Of a stretch of 64,000 bases of DNA, positions 24,854-34,218 are shown in pieces. The position numbers and the translations under genes were made by a program. The notes under the pieces are model-generated. The model saw only the letters and a list, made by a program, of their open reading frames with translations, was not told the origin of the DNA and searched no databases. The DNA is taken from contig NZ_CP036266.1 in the NCBI RefSeq assembly GCF_007744075.1, forward strand, positions 3,829,748-3,893,747, in the 5' to 3' direction. Origin of the DNA: Gimesia chilikensis (GTDB lineage: Bacteria > Planctomycetota > Planctomycetia > Planctomycetales > Planctomycetaceae). Positions within the stretch are counted from its first letter, which is position 1. Every line of letters begins with the position of its first letter.

Positions 24854-27172
24854 GTGAATTTAACTCTCATATTTCAGATCAGTGTCTACTGCCTCATCGC
24901 ATTGTCCAGCTTCATGTTCATGCTGGCCGAAGGGGGCCTGTTTCCACAGCTGTTCACAATTCCTCTTGGGTTAATCACCCTGTTTTTCACCGATCGCTGG
25001 AACAAATTCAGCATGAGTCCGCTCTGGGCGAACATTCTGGGGCTCCTGGCGTTTCTGCTGGTGTGTGGCGAATTCTTTTCTGATATCGAAGGCCGCCTGC
25101 TGGCGGGGGCGCATTTCCTGGTCTACCTGACCTGGATCATCCTGCTGCAGAAAAAAGGGGACACCCAGTACTGGTGGTTGTTTGCGCTGGGATTCCTGCA
25201 GATCGCAGTCGGGGCGGTGCTCACCGAGTCCGGCTTCTATGGTATTCTGCTGGTCGTCTATCTGTTTCTGGCTTTCTGGACGCTCACCGTCTTCTCGATC
25301 TATCGCACCGATAAAACTTTTTCCAGTGAGCAGGCACCGACTCCCTTGCCTCGTACCTCGGTTGCTGCGAGTACTTCCTCCCCGTTTCACCGGCAGAGTC
25401 ACGTACAGGACGGCATTCAGTCAGACCAGACACGCAAGTGGATCACGGCAGAATTTATCTGGTCCTCGATTGGCTGCTCCATCAGTGCGCTGATCATTTC
25501 CATGTGTTTCTTCCTGTTGATTCCGCGACTGTGGGTCAATCGTTCCTTCTTTAACAATGAGACTCTCGAAGCCGAAAAACGCCCCCTGGTGGGATTTGCT
25601 GAGAAAGTACAGCTAGGCGAAATGGGAGAAATTCTGGAAAGCTCTGAGCGAGTACTGGAACTGACGGTTTACGACAACCAGACCGAGGAACCGATTCCCG
25701 TTATGGAATTCGTCAGAATCCTGGGCATGGACGAGCCCCTGTTTCGCGGTGCGGTTCTTTCGACCTACGACAACGGCAGTTGGAGTCGGCTGCGCCGTCA
25801 CTCCAACTGGCGGTTACTGAATTCGCAGGAACTGGAAATCAAAGACCTTTACCGGCAGGAAATGGTAATGGAGTCGATCGGGACTAATGTTCTGTTCGTA
25901 CTGCAACCAATCGTGGGCATGGACATGCTTAGTAAAACCGAAAATACATTGAATCTTGATACGCTGGAGATCCGTCAGACCCACCCCCCTGAAGTGGATG
26001 GGAACACCAAATACAATGTCTTTACCGCCAAGGATCTGGATCAGAATATTCTGATGAATCAGCTCGATAATGAAGAGGTCTACCTGGACTTACCTCGCAA
26101 AGATTTAAGGCGGCTGATTCAGTACACAAAGAAGCTGATCGCCGAGCAACCTGAGTTGAAGACGAATCTGGCTAAGGCAAAGTTTCTGGAATCGCATTTA
26201 CGCGATTCCGGTGAATTCAGCTATACACTCAACATGTCGATCGTGGATCCGGAAATCGATCCCGTGGAAGACTTCCTGTTTAATCGCAAATCAGGACATT
26301 GTGAATATTACGCATCAACACTGGCACTGATGTTACGTGCGATTGATATTCCCACGCGAGTAATCAGTGGTTTCAAAGGGGGAGATTCCAGTTATCTTTC
26401 GAACCAGTTTGAGGTTCAACAGCGTTATGCCCATTCGTGGGTTGAAGCGTTTCTGGACGGCAAATGGATCACCATGGACGCCACTCCCAGCCTGGAACGG
26501 GCAGAGATGGTTGCCCAAAGTGCGCCCTCCCTGGGAAGCTGGAAAGGCATGTCGAAATTCTTCAGCCAGTTCTGGTCTGATTATGTGATTGGAGTCTCTT
26601 TTCAGCGGCAGAAAGCGACCTTCTACGACCCCCTGCTTCGGGCTGGTAAGAAAATCGGAAACCGTCTACTCGATATTCGAACAACGACCGTCAGTATGTT
26701 TCAGTCCATCAAGAAGTTCCTCTCTTCCCCCCGTCGCTGGTTCAGCTGGGAAGGTGCGGCCGCTGTCTTCATTATTGCCGGTCTGTTCTTTGCTCTGAAA
26801 TGGTTATGCCAGGTCATGATTCGTCTGATCCGTAAATTACTGGCCAGAAATCAGGACGAGGAAAGTAAAATGCGTTCTGCCCAGATTGCATTTTATGAAC
26901 GGTTCCAGAAACTGCTGGCCAGTAAAGGCTTGATTCGTAAACAGACAGAGACTCAGCAGGAATTCTCTCATCACGTGAAAGTAGACCTGAAGCAGGAACT
27001 GACTCAGGCGCAACTCAGCGAATATCCGGAAGAAATCTCCCGACTGTATTATCAGGTCCGCTACGGAAATCATCCCCTGGAACCGGAGCAGTCTGCAGAG
27101 ATCGACCAGAAGCTGACGACACTCGAATCTGCATTGCTGGAACAGAAAGAGGGTTCCGCAGTTGCAAAGTAG
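24854..27172 (+). CDS. TgpA-like transglutaminase membrane protein
   Basis: A 772-residue protein of the TgpA type: several N-terminal membrane helices (about 1-150 and 195-225), a DUF3488-like region, then a transglutaminase core in an external loop with catalytic triad Cys483 (GHCEYYAS), His527 (AHSWVEAF) and Asp542 (TMDATP), and a further helix near 640 with a cytoplasmic tail resembling DUF4129. Bacterial TgpA is essential in Pseudomonas; the acyl-transfer substrate is unknown. GTG at 24854 is the start, with AGAGAAG upstream. It is very probably co-transcribed with the DUF58 gene before it. Its C-terminus is convergent with the peptide-transporter permease, 62 bases away. Confidence 0.87.
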   Translation: MNLTLIFQISVYCLIALSSFMFMLAEGGLFPQLFTIPLGLITLFFTDRWNKFSMSPLWANILGLLAFLLVCGEFFSDIEGRLLAGAHFLVYLTWIILLQKKGDTQYWWLFALGFLQIAVGAVLTESGFYGILLVVYLFLAFWTLTVFSIYRTDKTFSSEQAPTPLPRTSVAASTSSPFHRQSHVQDGIQSDQTRKWITAEFIWSSIGCSISALIISMCFFLLIPRLWVNRSFFNNETLEAEKRPLVGFAEKVQLGEMGEILESSERVLELTVYDNQTEEPIPVMEFVRILGMDEPLFRGAVLSTYDNGSWSRLRRHSNWRLLNSQELEIKDLYRQEMVMESIGTNVLFVLQPIVGMDMLSKTENTLNLDTLEIRQTHPPEVDGNTKYNVFTAKDLDQNILMNQLDNEEVYLDLPRKDLRRLIQYTKKLIAEQPELKTNLAKAKFLESHLRDSGEFSYTLNMSIVDPEIDPVEDFLFNRKSGHCEYYASTLALMLRAIDIPTRVISGFKGGDSSYLSNQFEVQQRYAHSWVEAFLDGKWITMDATPSLERAEMVAQSAPSLGSWKGMSKFFSQFWSDYVIGVSFQRQKATFYDPLLRAGKKIGNRLLDIRTTTVSMFQSIKKFLSSPRRWFSWEGAAAVFIIAGLFFALKWLCQVMIRLIRKLLARNQDEESKMRSAQIAFYERFQKLLASKGLIRKQTETQQEFSHHVKVDLKQELTQAQLSEYPEEISRLYYQVRYGNHPLEPEQSAEIDQKLTTLESALLEQKEGSAVAK

Positions 27173-27195
27173 CGTGTTCTCCACGCTTCATTGAT

Positions 27196-27220
27196 CCTGT
27201 ATAGAAGAATTCTCTACAGG
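27196..27220. terminator. Imperfect inverted repeat between convergent genes
   Basis: CCTGTATAGAA (27196 on) pairs with TTCTCTACAGG to 27220: six base pairs, one mismatch, four base pairs and a 3-base loop. It sits between the ends of two convergent genes and could act as a bidirectional terminator, though no T run is present. Confidence 0.4.
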
Positions 27221-27234
27221 AAACAGACTCAGGT

Positions 27235-28344
27235 TCAGGCATCCCGCAGTCGGGGATCTGAAGCTTCCTGCAGTCCTTCGCCGATCAGGTTATATGCCAG
27301 TACGGCCATAAAAATCGCCATCCCCGGGAAGAAGATTAACCACCACATCTGCAGGTTCTGCCGCCCCATATTCAGCAGTGTTCCCCAGCTGGGATTTGGG
27401 GGAGGTGCTCCAAATCCCAGGAAGCTCAGTCCGCTTTCAATCAGAATGGCGGCGGCAATTCCAAAGGTGATGGGAACCAGAACCGGTGCCAGCGAGTTGG
27501 GCAGGATATAGCGAAAGATGATACGAAACTGTCCAACCCCGGTGGTCTTCGCGGCCAGGACGAAATCGCTTTCTCGCAGTTTCATGAATTCAGCGCGTGC
27601 CAGTCGGGCAATACCAGTCCAGCCGGTACAGCCGATAATGGCCATCATATGCCAGATAGTGGGCGCATCGATGATAGCAATGATCGCCAGAATCAGGATT
27701 AATGTTGGAATGCACATCACAACCTCGATGACCCGGCTGAGCACCATGTCGAGGCCTTTTCCATAAAAACCAGCCAGTGCGCCGACAATGATTCCAATGA
27801 CTCCCGCAATGCCCATCGAGACGAAACCCACGGACAAGGCGATCGTGGTTCCGTGGACCATCTGCGCGAAGACATCCACACCCCGTTGGTCGGTACCAAA
27901 CCAGTTACGCAAACTGGGTTTCCCGTTGTCCTGGGTGGGATTACCCGGCATTCCCTTCCATTCGTCGTCATACACGCGGCGATAAGGATCCTGATAGACC
28001 AGTGGCCAGATCGCCCAGCTGTCGGGATCTTTCGCTTTCAGGTTTTCCGGGTAGCGGTTGCGAAAGCGGTCTTTGTAGAAGATCGGGTTTTCCCATTCGC
28101 GGCGGAAGTAGCCCATCGCGGGAAAGTAAATGTGACCTTTGTATTTACAGATGATCGGTTTGGTCCCGGCAATCGCAGGAGCAAAGACCGCTACCATGCA
28201 GAGAAAGCCGATGTAGATCAGAGCGATCATCGCCATTTTGCGATGTTTGAAACGCTGCCAGGTCTCAGCCCAGAAACTGGGTGACTTTTTGACCTTCTTC
28301 GGTGCAGTGACATTATTCTGGTCAGTGTCAGATTTCTGTTGCAT
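27235..28344 (-). CDS. Peptide ABC transporter permease, YejE-type (DppC/OppC family)
   Basis: A 369-residue inner-membrane permease. One helix near residue 40 (MIALIYIGFLCMVAVFAPA) is followed by an unusually long external segment (about 60-160) containing KPIICKYKGHIYFP and WFGTDQRGVDVFAQMVHG; this insertion, with the YKG-YFP element, is typical of YejE rather than of ordinary DppC. Five further helices and the conserved EAA loop (EFMKLRESDFVLAAKTTGVG) follow. With the fused ATPase and binding protein it suggests a YejABEF-like importer for peptides (microcin C in E. coli). ATG at 28344. It follows the YejB-type gene by 65 bases. Confidence 0.85.
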   Translation of the reverse strand: MQQKSDTDQNNVTAPKKVKKSPSFWAETWQRFKHRKMAMIALIYIGFLCMVAVFAPAIAGTKPIICKYKGHIYFPAMGYFRREWENPIFYKDRFRNRYPENLKAKDPDSWAIWPLVYQDPYRRVYDDEWKGMPGNPTQDNGKPSLRNWFGTDQRGVDVFAQMVHGTTIALSVGFVSMGIAGVIGIIVGALAGFYGKGLDMVLSRVIEVVMCIPTLILILAIIAIIDAPTIWHMMAIIGCTGWTGIARLARAEFMKLRESDFVLAAKTTGVGQFRIIFRYILPNSLAPVLVPITFGIAAAILIESGLSFLGFGAPPPNPSWGTLLNMGRQNLQMWWLIFFPGMAIFMAVLAYNLIGEGLQEASDPRLRDA

Positions 28345-28409
28345 GATGAGTAATGACTTTAAGAGAAATCAGTTTCAGATATAAACCATGGTTGAGTACA
28401 GAAGCCGCA

Positions 28410-29396
28410 TCAGTGATCAGAGATTTTGACCCGGGGGTCAGCCATCGCGTAGAAGATGTCGGCCATAAGTTGTCCTGCCAGAGTCAGGATCGCAAACATC
28501 AGTGTCAAACCCATGATCGTCGGGTAATCCCGTTCCAGAATGGATTCAAAATAAAGCTGTCCCATGCCGGGCCAGCTGAAGATCCGCTCGATAATCACTG
28601 AGCCTCCCAGCAGCGAGGGAAGTGTCAGTCCAATGAGAGTCACCAGCGGAATAAATGTATTGCGGAAAGCATGTCTGACGAGAACATTCACGGGGCCCAG
28701 GCCCTTGGCGCGAGCCGTGCGGATGTAATCCTGTCTCAACACTTCGTGCATATTCGCCCGAATGAACCGGCTGTAATACGCGAGACTGCCATAGGTGTAG
28801 CAGATAATCGGCATGATGGCGTGCAGGAAAATATCCCAGACCTGCTGGATCGTCGACATCGAGCTGTAGTTATCGCTCTTCATGCCATACAGAGGCAGCC
28901 AGCCCAGTTTGTTGGCCAGATAGATCTGCAGAAACAGAGCCGCTACGAAACTGGGGAACGAATACAGCATATACAGAATCGTGCCGATGGTTCGTTCGTC
29001 GAGATGCCCCTGACGCGCCGAGGAATACAGGCCCATTGGAATGGCCAGCAGATAGGTTAACAGCAGTGAGCTCACCGAGAGAATCAGTGTCGGTCCGATT
29101 CGTTCGCTGATCAGACGGGTGACCGGTTGCTTGCGGGAAATGGAGCGCCCCAGATCGAGACGGCAGACATTACTCACCCACAAAACATACGCCTGAGGCC
29201 AGGGTTTATCCAGCCCGTAGGCTTTTTCCATTCGTTCACGGTCTGCCTCACTCAATTCCTTGCCGGGGTCGATCATCGCCATGGCATTGGAGAGAGGCGT
29301 TCCCGGCATGTTACGAATCAGGCCGAAGATGATAAACGTAATCAGCGTGAGTGTGACTAACCCGATGAGGAGCCTTCGCACGAGGTAACTGAACAT
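28410..29396 (-). CDS. Peptide ABC transporter permease, YejB-type (DppB/OppB family)
   Basis: A 328-residue inner-membrane permease with about six helices. The N-terminal MFSYLVRRLLIGLVTLTLITFIIFGLIRNMPG is the standard DppB/OppB start and the EAA loop is VLRQDYIRTARAKGLGPVNVLVRHAFRN. The internal region DPGKELSEADRERMEKAYGLDKP before the second helix is also typical. It pairs with the permease that follows (65 bases) and lies 111 bases after the binding-protein gene, a gap that contains a perfect hairpin. ATG at 29396. Peptide or nickel import are the family alternatives; the linked components favour peptides. Confidence 0.87.
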   Translation of the reverse strand: MFSYLVRRLLIGLVTLTLITFIIFGLIRNMPGTPLSNAMAMIDPGKELSEADRERMEKAYGLDKPWPQAYVLWVSNVCRLDLGRSISRKQPVTRLISERIGPTLILSVSSLLLTYLLAIPMGLYSSARQGHLDERTIGTILYMLYSFPSFVAALFLQIYLANKLGWLPLYGMKSDNYSSMSTIQQVWDIFLHAIMPIICYTYGSLAYYSRFIRANMHEVLRQDYIRTARAKGLGPVNVLVRHAFRNTFIPLVTLIGLTLPSLLGGSVIIERIFSWPGMGQLYFESILERDYPTIMGLTLMFAILTLAGQLMADIFYAMADPRVKISDH

Positions 29397-29450
29397 GCTA
29401 TTGAATCAATCCATTATCAGAATCAACAAAAACAGTAGCATTCGCTCCGC

Positions 29451-29478
29451 CACAGGCTGAGCAGACTCTCAGCCTGTG
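29451..29478 (-). other. Perfect stem-loop between binding-protein and permease genes
   Basis: CACAGGCTGAG (29451-29461) and CTCAGCCTGTG (29468-29478) form an 11-base-pair stem with a 6-base loop. No T run follows on the minus strand, so it is likelier to protect the upstream binding-protein mRNA from 3' decay than to terminate, giving more binding protein than permease. Confidence 0.6.
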
Positions 29479-29507
29479 ATGAATCGAATCAGAGCAGCGT
29501 ACGATGA

Positions 29508-31418
29508 CTATTTCTCGACCGGTTTCCAGAGACTGCTGAAACCGGGACCGTACCCATAAGGACCACGGGGGCTGAAGACATAGCCTCTCAGGTCTTTATT
29601 GAAGCCGTAGAAGGAGTTGCGGTAGTAGAGCCAGGTGTAAGGCTGATCTTCATACAGAATCTTATGGATTTCTCCATAGATTTTTGCACGCTTGTCCTTA
29701 TCAAATTCCCGACGCCCCTCTTCGAACAGTTTGTCGACTTTCGGGTTAGAATACTGTCCGTAGTTACGGCCTTCCCCTGTTTTCCAGAGGTTCATGCCGG
29801 TATCAGGGTCGGTGCCGGTTCCCCAGCCACCGAACATGGCCTGGAACTGATGTTTGCGGGCTTTATCCTGCATCACGGTGAATTCTGTCGCTTTGACCTC
29901 ACAGATAATCCCGATCTGGTCGAGGTTCTCCTTGAGGAGCGTACAGATGGAAAGTGACAGAGGTCGGCTGGCAGTCATAATGGTGAAGCGGAATGGAATC
30001 GTTTTACCGTCGAATTCTTTATCGCGGATCCCGTCTCCGTCATGGTCGATCCAGCCAGCTTCGTCGAGCAGCTGTTCGGCTTTCTTCAGGTCCTGGTGAA
30101 ACGGTTTCGTCATCGGCTTAGGCGACATCCAGGCCGTTTCATGAAAAATACCAGTACAGGGCTGATAGAGTCCGTAGCAGAGTTCATCCAGCATTTCCTG
30201 ATGATTGAAAGCATAGGACATCGCGGTACGCACTTTCTTATCCTGGAAGAACAGCGTTTCGCAGTTCCAGCCAAAATAGAAGTAGACCCATTCCAGTCCA
30301 CTGGCTTTGGTGCAGACATCATAGAAATCTTTCCCATCCGTCTGGGTTTTCCAGAGTTCGGGATTCAGAGCCATTTCGTCGATCTCGCCATTTTTCAGAG
30401 CGAGCAGCGCCGTGTTGGGATCTTCAATAATTCGCAGGCGAACACGTTCGAAGTAAGGCCGACTGCGAACCTGTTTGCCGTCCTGCATGTACCAGCCTTC
30501 CCGGCGTTTGAGCAGGATCTCCTGTCCACGAACCCGTTTTTCGTATTCGTAAGGGCCGCCGGTGACCGGGCTGTTCTCGTACTTGACGTGATATTCGCTG
30601 TCCTGCAGCGTGGGGTCGCTATCCAGTTCTTTGGAGTAGATATGTTTCGGAATAATCGGGAAGTTCAAGTTCCAGACGTTGGTCGGCAGTGCTTCTTTAT
30701 GAAAGAAGACCAGTGTCTGATCGTCGTAAGCTTCGATCCAGCGGATCTGGTCGGTTCCCGAACGAACAGCGGGCACCGGGACGTCCGGATTCATGATAGT
30801 CTTGAAAGAAAAGACAATGTCGTGAGCGGTAATCGGTTCGCCGTCTGACCAGGTCAGGTCGTCCCGCATCACTACTTTGTCGTACTTCTTATCTTTACTG
30901 GTCTGCCAGGAAACGACAGTGTCAGCGACAGCAAAGGGACGGAAGTTCCAGTCGAAACTAAACAGTCCAAACCCGGTTAAGGAACCCACTTCGAATTCGA
31001 CCGCGGAGCTGCCCATGATAGGGTTGGTGCTTTTCATGTCCGCACCAACGTGGCGGTTGATGGTTGCGCCCCAGTCAACCTGTTCGTCATTTTCAGGCAG
31101 ACGTCCCAGGGCACTCAGAATCTTTTCATTGTTTTCCTGGGTGTCATTTTTCAGTTTCAGAGCTTCTTCTACAGAGACCAGAGGTTTTTCCTTACTCTGT
31201 CGCTCACGCATCAGCTCGAGACTGTCGAGCACCGGCTGTTCTTCCCATTCTACTTTTTCATCCAGTTCCGCCAGTGACGGGGCATCGAATGGCTCGAGCA
31301 GAGGCTCTGATTTCACAGCTTCTTCTGGGGTTTCGGGAGCAGGTCCGGGGCAACCCGTCAGGAAGAAGGTGAGTAAAATAGTCAAAAGCAATCGATTCAG
31401 CGTGGATGAGTAGTACAT
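29508..31418 (-). CDS. Peptide ABC transporter substrate-binding lipoprotein (SBP family 5)
   Basis: A 636-residue lipoprotein; the signal peptide ends in FLTGC (Cys23). After an unusually long acidic linker of about 100-120 residues (APETPEEAVKSEPLLEPF... EEALKLKNDT) comes a family 5 binding domain, with the typical MRDDLTWSDGEPITAHDIVFSF, RPYFERVRLRIIEDPNTALLALKNGEID, and C-terminal YGEIHKILYEDQPYTWLYYRNSF. It should capture oligopeptides outside the inner membrane and deliver them to the two permeases encoded downstream. The long linker is not usual for DppA/OppA. ATG at 31418 with a GAAGGAATATCC ribosome binding site. A TTGACA-type promoter lies 95-125 bases upstream. Confidence 0.88.
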   Translation of the reverse strand: MYYSSTLNRLLLTILLTFFLTGCPGPAPETPEEAVKSEPLLEPFDAPSLAELDEKVEWEEQPVLDSLELMRERQSKEKPLVSVEEALKLKNDTQENNEKILSALGRLPENDEQVDWGATINRHVGADMKSTNPIMGSSAVEFEVGSLTGFGLFSFDWNFRPFAVADTVVSWQTSKDKKYDKVVMRDDLTWSDGEPITAHDIVFSFKTIMNPDVPVPAVRSGTDQIRWIEAYDDQTLVFFHKEALPTNVWNLNFPIIPKHIYSKELDSDPTLQDSEYHVKYENSPVTGGPYEYEKRVRGQEILLKRREGWYMQDGKQVRSRPYFERVRLRIIEDPNTALLALKNGEIDEMALNPELWKTQTDGKDFYDVCTKASGLEWVYFYFGWNCETLFFQDKKVRTAMSYAFNHQEMLDELCYGLYQPCTGIFHETAWMSPKPMTKPFHQDLKKAEQLLDEAGWIDHDGDGIRDKEFDGKTIPFRFTIMTASRPLSLSICTLLKENLDQIGIICEVKATEFTVMQDKARKHQFQAMFGGWGTGTDPDTGMNLWKTGEGRNYGQYSNPKVDKLFEEGRREFDKDKRAKIYGEIHKILYEDQPYTWLYYRNSFYGFNKDLRGYVFSPRGPYGYGPGFSSLWKPVEK

Positions 31419-31512
31419 GGATATTCCTTCAATTACTCCATTGGATCGTCGGGAAAATCTCGGGTGGATTCAATCGGGGTTCAGATCACTGCGAAACAGG
31501 TTCTGCGAGCTA

Positions 31513-31542
31513 TTTGTAGTAGATTGTGGCAGACTCTGTCAA
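31513..31542 (-). promoter_or_regulatory. Candidate promoter of the peptide-binding protein gene
   Basis: On the minus strand TTGACA (31537-31542), an 18-base spacer and TACAAA (31513-31518). The -35 is perfect and the -10 matches four of six. It gives a leader of about 88 bases before the ATG at 31418. Confidence 0.5.
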
Positions 31543-31550
31543 ATAGAACA

Positions 31551-31611
31551 AGGCTGATTCTGGTTTTAAAGGCAAGTTGCGTTTAGACTTACCATCAACC
31601 AAAATCAGCCT
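31551..31611. repeat. 14-base inverted repeat upstream of the binding-protein promoter
   Basis: AGGCTGATTCTGGT (31551-31564) pairs with ACCAAAATCAGCCT (31598-31611), 13 of 14 standard pairs plus one wobble, across a 33-base loop. It lies between the CAP-domain gene and the promoter and may be a terminator stem or an operator. Confidence 0.4.
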
Positions 31612-31664
31612 GATTCAGTGAAAATTCAAATTGTCATCCCGTAAACGGGATCAGGGGGTGAATC

Positions 31665-32102
31665 CTATTTGAAAACTCCCACCCAGTAGTGTTGTCCATT
31701 GCGGATCATATATCCGAAGCCCACCTGCGATCCGGTCAGCATGATCGAATGGTGTGCGGGTGATGCAATCCAGCCATTGACGGCAGCTGCTGCTGAGGTC
31801 GGTCCCTGGAAGATGATTTCCGGCCAGGGAAGGTTGCTGTGCTGATAGTATCCGGTGTCGGCCATCCAGGTGGCATGTTCCTGAGCTTGCAGGCACATTT
31901 TGGTATTCAGTGTCAGGGCAGGCATGCCATTACGGGCACGTTCCTGGTTGTGAAGTTCGAGCAGTCGCTGAATGGTAGGATGTTTGATCAACCAGTCATG
32001 CTCTCCCTCTTTCTTTTCTTTCTCCTCAGAAAAAGCCGGCTGAATCAACAGCAGGCACATTAGACTTGCAAACACGACTCTCCATAATGGTCTTATAGTC
32101 AT
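31665..32102 (-). CDS. Secreted CAP/SCP-domain protein
   Basis: A 145-residue exported protein. ATG at 32102 has an AGGAAAAGGG ribosome binding site and starts a signal peptide (MTIRPLWRVVFASLMCLLLIQPAFSEEK). The mature part is a compact CAP domain (YkwD-like): LLELHNQERARNGMPALTLN, then LCLQAQEHATWMADTGYYQHS, PEIIFQG (in place of the usual ENIAxG), NGWIASPAHHSIML and QHYWVGVF. CAP-domain proteins are secreted and often bind lipids or act as nucleases/proteases; bacterial roles are mostly unknown. The frame stays open to 32201 but without a ribosome binding site. It lies between the fused ATPase (181 bases upstream) and the peptide-binding protein. Confidence 0.82.
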   Translation of the reverse strand: MTIRPLWRVVFASLMCLLLIQPAFSEEKEKKEGEHDWLIKHPTIQRLLELHNQERARNGMPALTLNTKMCLQAQEHATWMADTGYYQHSNLPWPEIIFQGPTSAAAAVNGWIASPAHHSIMLTGSQVGFGYMIRNGQHYWVGVFK

Positions 32103-32283
32103 AATCCCTTTTCCTAGTCCTTCCCTATAGGATGTTAAGATGTGGGGCCGGCGAAAACTTTGACGGTCCCGTAACCTGAAGGGCAAGGTTAGCAACGGCA
32201 AAACGGCCGGTCTACTGTTCGGAAAGGGGAAAATTCAGAACTCGGATCATATTGAAGAATCCACATATCATTGAGCGTTGGCG

Positions 32284-34146
32284 CTACGAATTCTGCTTTT
32301 TTCTATGTTCAACCCGGAGCCGGATTTGCGCCAAGTCATCAGTAGGCACTGATTCGATGAGACGTTTTGTATAGTCCTGCTGTGGGGCCTGATAAATCAG
32401 TTCTGAGGGGCCCAGTTCGACGAGTTTTCCCTGATTCATCACTGCCATCATGTCTGACATGAATTTCACCACACTCAAATCGTGGCTGATAAAAATGTAA
32501 GTCAGGTGATGCTGTTCCTGTAGATCTTTGAGCAGATTCAGCACCTGCGCCTGCACGGAAACATCGAGGGCCGAAACAGATTCATCACAGATAATGAACT
32601 CTGGCTCGACCGCCAGTGCCCGGGCAATCGAGATGCGCTGACGCTGACCGCCGGAGAATTCATGCGGATAGCGATCCAGATAATCAACCGTTAACCCGAC
32701 CTCTTCCAGCAGTGCAGCAGCACGATCGCGCCGGTCCTGTTTGGAGCTTCCCAGATTGTGCGCGATCATCGATTCGGTAATGATCGTCGAGATCATCATG
32801 CGGGGGTTGAGTGAACTGTAGGGATCCTGAAAAATGATCTGCACTTTACGTCGAAACGGTTTTCTGCCCGAACGACTCATGTGCGCCAGATCATTCCCCT
32901 CGAGTAGAATTTTCCCATGCGAAACTGGTGCCAGGCCCACGATGGCTTTGCCGGTTGTCGTTTTTCCACAGCCGGACTCGCCTACCAGTCCCAGTGTCTG
33001 CCCACGATAGATATTCAATGAGATGCCATCGACGGCACGCACATGGTCGACTGTGCGACGTAATACTCCGCTTTTAATCGGGTAATGCACGTGCAAATCA
33101 TCGAGACTTAAAATCGGTTTCTCGCCGTCCTGGACACATTCCGATTCGGGAAGATTCTGCACCGTGTCCCACTGATAACCCATCGACTCCAGTTCGCTCC
33201 GCGGATGCAGCAGGCGGGGACGACCGTGAGTCGTCAACTCGAGAAAGCGGCTTTCATCGAACTTTTTTTCCTCAATCCGGTATTCGCCGGGTGAGGTTTC
33301 TTCGAAATCCATAAAGTCAGAAACGGTAGGCAACCGCTTAAAGGAAGTATCGAGTGCCGGACGACAGGCAAGCAACCCTTTGGTATAGGGATGCTCTGCA
33401 TTTTCGAAGATCTCCATCACGGGTTTGTATTCCACCAGTTTCCCACGAAACATGACGGCCACATCGTCGGCGATTTCCGCGATCACTCCCAGATCGTGGG
33501 TGATGAACAGTACCGACATGCCCCGCTCATCCCGCAGTTTGCGAATCAAATTCAGAATCTGTGCCTGAATGGTCACGTCGAGGGCGGTTGTGGGTTCGTC
33601 GGCGATCAACAGTTCCGGGTTACAACTCAGGGCCATCGCGATCATCACGCGTTGCTTCTGACCGCCTGACATTTCGTGTGGATAACTCGAAAAACGTCGC
33701 TCCGGTTCCAGGATTCCGACTTCGTGAAACAGTTCGATGGTCCGCTGCTTTGCCTCAGCCTGACTGACCTTCTGGTGCAACATGATGGCTTCCATCACCT
33801 GCTTGCCGACCCGGAAAACCGGATTCAAAGAAGTGCCCGGTTCCTGGAAAATCATGCTGATTTCACGGCCGCGAATCTTGCGCATCTCGGGATCGGGGAG
33901 CTTGACCAGATCTTTTCCCAGGAAGGAAATTGAACCGCCATCAATTTTCGCAGCGGTATCGGGGAGCAGTTTCATGATCGACAGCGAAGTCACCGACTTG
34001 CCGGACCCCGATTCTCCCACCAGCCCCAGTGTTTTCCCCTTTTCAATATGAATGGTCAGATCTTCGACCGCTTTGACTACGCCACGATTGGTGTGAAAGT
34101 AGGTCTTTAGTCCCTGGATATCGAGCAAAGCGGCAGACTCTGTCAT
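32284..34146 (-). CDS. Fused double-ATPase subunit of a peptide ABC transporter (YejF/DppD-DppF type)
   Basis: A 620-residue cytoplasmic protein carrying two complete ABC domains. Domain 1 has Walker A GESGSGKSV, signature MSGGQKQRVMIAMAL and Walker B LLIADEPTTALD; domain 2 has GESGCGKTT, FSGGQRQRISIARALA and FIICDESVSALD. Each ends with an oligopeptide-type helical extension (for example HPYTKGLLACRP). This fusion of DppD and DppF equivalents is found in YejF. Between the domains is a linker of about 70 residues (FLELTTHGRPRLLHPRSE). It energises the permeases at 27-29 kb. ATG at 34146 has AGAGGAAATCCC upstream. It is the first gene of the cluster on the minus strand and is divergent from the glycosidase-like gene. 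Confidence 0.9.
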   Translation of the reverse strand: MTESAALLDIQGLKTYFHTNRGVVKAVEDLTIHIEKGKTLGLVGESGSGKSVTSLSIMKLLPDTAAKIDGGSISFLGKDLVKLPDPEMRKIRGREISMIFQEPGTSLNPVFRVGKQVMEAIMLHQKVSQAEAKQRTIELFHEVGILEPERRFSSYPHEMSGGQKQRVMIAMALSCNPELLIADEPTTALDVTIQAQILNLIRKLRDERGMSVLFITHDLGVIAEIADDVAVMFRGKLVEYKPVMEIFENAEHPYTKGLLACRPALDTSFKRLPTVSDFMDFEETSPGEYRIEEKKFDESRFLELTTHGRPRLLHPRSELESMGYQWDTVQNLPESECVQDGEKPILSLDDLHVHYPIKSGVLRRTVDHVRAVDGISLNIYRGQTLGLVGESGCGKTTTGKAIVGLAPVSHGKILLEGNDLAHMSRSGRKPFRRKVQIIFQDPYSSLNPRMMISTIITESMIAHNLGSSKQDRRDRAAALLEEVGLTVDYLDRYPHEFSGGQRQRISIARALAVEPEFIICDESVSALDVSVQAQVLNLLKDLQEQHHLTYIFISHDLSVVKFMSDMMAVMNQGKLVELGPSELIYQAPQQDYTKRLIESVPTDDLAQIRLRVEHRKKQNS

Positions 34147-34218
34147 GGGATTTCCTCTTGAAATCTATGGCATCATATGGGGAATCATCAGGCGGATCCG
34201 ATTTCCGCAACCACGCTT

